Assembly: GCA_003645825.1 (NCBI GenBank)
Contig: QNCQ01000077.1
Span: 1 to 7,437, forward strand
Source of the DNA: Fidelibacterota bacterium
Lineage (GTDB): Bacteria > Fidelibacterota > UBA2242 > B5-G15
DNA: 7,437 nt
Reading direction: 5' to 3'
Shown here: one piece after another, positions 5,153-7,437 of the stretch
Layout of the letters: every line of letters begins with the position of its first letter
Numbering within the stretch: the stretch's first letter is position 1
Made by a program: the position numbers and the translations under genes
Notes under the pieces: model-generated
Database searches by the model: none
What the model was told of the DNA's origin: nothing
Seen by the model: only the letters and a program-made list of their open reading frames with translations

Positions 5153-7379
5153 TTATATCTCACCTCTTACTCCAAAAGTAACTAAAGGGGCATCTGAAAA
5201 AACTTTTTTCCTTCCTTCGTCACCGTTAGAGTGTTCAATCTCGCATAAACGTTTATGAAATCCACGTAAAATTCCATTTTTGATTTAAAAAACTTAAAAC
5301 TTTTTACAAACCCTACATCGAGCCTGTGATATGGCGGCAACCTATAGAAATTCCTGGGAGAATAAATAGGATTTTCCTTCGTAGGGTTCCCTCCCGGATA
5401 CTCCGTATACTCATATTTATAGAAATAATCGTTAAAGTAATTCTGGTGCGTATAATAATACCCCAATACCATCGTTATTGGGGTCCCCGTCTGATACACA
5501 AATCTATAGTTCAATTCCCACTTCTTCCCAAGAGCCCTGCTCCCAAATAAGACAAAAACATGAGGTCTGTCATACTCCGGAGGATACTCCTCGTCTTTGA
5601 ACTTATATCTTGTCCTTGAAAAAGTGTATGAAAGACTATTCGCAAATCCTTTGATATCAAATCTGTAAGACAACTCTATTCCTGTAGAGTATCCGGTTCC
5701 GGTAATAAAAGGAGGATCTTCTTCTAATATCCTTTCATCATCATATCTAACCAGTTTCTTAAAATCCTTGAAATAACAAGAGATACTAAGCACAGGCTCT
5801 TTCATAAAACCAAACGAATATTGAACTGACTCCATGGGAGGTAAACCATCCGGTATATTCAACCAGGCATCAAACAGGGTTAGCATTGTCGAAGCGCTAT
5901 TTAGTGTCATCAAACTCTGATAGTTTCTGCTATAGTTAAAGATCAAAATCGAGCCGTTCCTTAAACGATATCTACCCCCAACACTTCTGCTGAACCTGAT
6001 TTTCTTATCGGAACCAAAGTCAACAGCAGAGAGACAGGATTTAAAACTAACTTCCCTCGGAAATCTCACATTGAAATCGACAAAAACTTTTCTCTCAAAC
6101 TTGTCTGCCTGATCAATCGCTATAGGAATCGCTGTCAGCCCGAGCGATTTAAATTTAGATCCGCTCCTACAAGTAACGAAGCCCTATCTAACGTGACTTC
6201 GAGCCATTGAACCATACCTGAACACCATTTTTAATTGCTCAAAACCAAAAAAAGTATCCACATAGACCGTGGGAGGCGTTTCTGTTGTCTTCCATTTCGC
6301 TTTAAAATCACTCCTGGAATACTGCAGTTTTAAAAACAGGTTATCCAGCAACATGCCATAATAGGCAATACCTTTGGCAAAATTTCCCCACCTGTACACT
6401 CCAGCCGTCGTATCACCCTCCACTAACGTCGCGTCGAAGCAATCCTTACTAAAGTAATACACTAACTCTAATTTGTGTCTGGCAAATGGTTTTAAAACCA
6501 CTTTGCTCATACCATCCCTAAATCCATAAGGGACAACAAATCCCCCGGGCTTTAGTTTCCTGGTCAGAATATCCAGATAAGAAGTTCTGTAATTAACCAG
6601 ATACGTACCTATTGGGATGGGCCCCTCCAGTGTCACCTTCAAACTGATTAAACTCAACGAATATCTCGCTTTGGCTCGATCAGCACTTCCATCTCTCACA
6701 TTTATATTCATAATAGAACTCAGCCTGCTACCGAACTCAGGATCAAAATTACTTTTCTCTATCTTGATGAACTGTATTGCATCAGCGTCAAAAGCTGAAA
6801 ATATACCGAACAGATGGTACGGACTTGGAACCAAAATTCCATCCAGCGCGATCAGATTCTGATCTCTACCACCTCCTCTTACATAGAGACCAGCATTGAA
6901 ATCATTAGTATAGGTCACCCCGGGGCACTCCTGAGAACCCTTAAAACATCTACCTCCCCGACTTCTGGTACTGTATGGAACACCTCCCCGGTTAATACCA
7001 TTTCATCCGTAGAAGAAGTTCCCCTTGCATAACCAATGATGCTCACCTCCGGAAGTTTTACCGGCTTTCTCTTAAGCAAAACCCTGATAAACCCGTTCCG
7101 AAAACTCCCGGGATTAATGACCAGACAACTCCTCCTGTATCCAACCCTCTCAATACATAATGTGTCGGCATTCTCAAGCTCTGCCCTCAGCGAAAAATAT
7201 CCATTTTCATCGGTCGCACAGCCTACCTGAGTGTTCTTCAAACAGACATTAACAAAAGACATTGGTTCAAGGGACACCGAATCCAGTACGACCCCAGAAA
7301 GCTGGAGGGAACTACCACCCCATATCAGCACTTTTCCGCATGCAACAATGACCACGACTAATCTCAGTCTATACCCCAT
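5153..7379 (-). pseudogene. TonB-dependent receptor with carboxypeptidase-regulatory-like domain, reading frame broken in several places
   Basis: Three open stretches (7379-6915, 6918-6184, 6069-5182) are parts of one receptor of about 742 residues. The first has a signal peptide (MGYRLRLVVVIVACGKVLIW), a CarboxypepD_reg-like domain (about 26-88: LSGVVLDS...EPMSFVNV...TDENGYFSL...VGYRR) and the start of the plug (LPEVSIIGYARG). The second continues the plug (YVRGGGRDQNLIALDGI, SPYHLFGIFSAFDADAI, FGSRLSSIMNINVRDGS) and enters the barrel. The third is the distal barrel. The frame breaks are a -1 shift at a GGGG run (6918-6921); a disturbed part around 6139-6232 with an in-frame TAG at 6186-6184; and a -1 shift at a CCCC run (5187-5190), after which the other frame ends PLVTFGVRGEI, a proper barrel C-terminus. 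Start: ATG 7379 with GAGGT about 9 bases upstream. Intact, it would import an unknown ligand through the outer membrane using TonB energy. No substrate can be told from sequence. Sequencing error is the main alternative to decay. Confidence 0.85.
5160..5168 (-). promoter_or_regulatory. Ribosome-binding site of the DUF4249-like gene
   Basis: The minus strand reads AAGAGGTGAGATATAAGCATG. AGAGGTGA precedes ATG 5150 by about 9 bases and overlaps the restored 3' end of the receptor gene, whose repaired stop (TAA 5155-5153) is two bases before that ATG. This shows that the two genes were designed as a tightly coupled pair and that the lipoprotein starts at 5150 rather than at the internal ATG at 5064. 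Confidence 0.6.
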
Positions 7380-7387
7380 GTGAAACC

Positions 7388-7393
7388 AACCTC
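7388..7393 (-). promoter_or_regulatory. Ribosome-binding site of the TonB-dependent receptor
   Basis: The minus strand reads GAGGTTGGTTTCACATG, a partial Shine-Dalgarno (GAGGT) 9 bases before ATG 7379. Only 58 bases upstream of the gene lie in the window; no convincing -35/-10 pair was seen in them. Confidence 0.5.
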
Positions 7394-7437
7394 GATTTCT
7401 CCCATGTGATAGTAATAAGACTCAGGATGCGAAAAAA

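Noticed and set aside
5182..7379. Treating the three receptor pieces as three separate genes.
   Set aside because: Together they follow the domain order of one receptor (signal, regulatory-like domain, plug, barrel); the two downstream pieces begin at internal GTG codons without ribosome sites, and the junctions fall inside conserved segments.

Overview
All supported genes lie on the minus strand, in two blocks separated by about 0.4 kb. The right block (about 7379 down to 4231) is a TonB-dependent outer-membrane receptor with an N-terminal carboxypeptidase-regulatory-like domain, followed by a DUF4249-type surface lipoprotein. This pair is familiar from Bacteroidota and related FCB-group Gram-negatives. 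The left block (3828 down past position 1) is a compact housekeeping run: efp, accB, accC, gcvH and gcvPA (the last cut by the window edge).

The organism is a Gram-negative bacterium with a TonB system, a low-to-moderate GC content, and a glycine decarboxylase P-protein of the split (gcvPA) type. The combination suggests an uncultured FCB-like or thermophile-related lineage (for example WOR-3/Stahlbacteria, Calditrichota, Cloacimonadota or Marinimicrobia). This is inference; the window has no rRNA or other decisive marker.

Region by region: 1-993 is gcvPA (N-terminal 331 residues). 997-1371 is gcvH, 1374-2750 accC, 2766-3257 accB and 3268-3828 efp, with gaps of 2-15 bases. A TTGACA-17-TAAATT promoter sits at 3875-3903. 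The stretch 3829-4230 has no convincing gene. 4231-5150 is the DUF4249 lipoprotein gene, with a frameshift in its signal peptide. 5153-7379 is the receptor gene, whose reading frame is broken at three to five places.

The left operon makes EF-P, the biotin carrier and biotin carboxylase of acetyl-CoA carboxylase, and the lipoyl carrier and P-protein alpha subunit of the glycine cleavage system. It thus brings together two swinging-arm carrier proteins.

Two things stand out. First, efp has no ATG, GTG or TTG at its conserved N-terminus. A perfect AGGAGG lies 8 bases before an ATC codon that gives exactly the family-length protein, so ATC is the best start. Second, the receptor/lipoprotein pair shows several frame breaks, nearly all explicable as single-base deletions, while the adjacent housekeeping genes are clean. 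This suggests a decaying or phase-varying cassette, unless the consensus sequence is faulty there. I see no CRISPR array, tRNA, rRNA, insertion sequence or clearly new multi-gene system.
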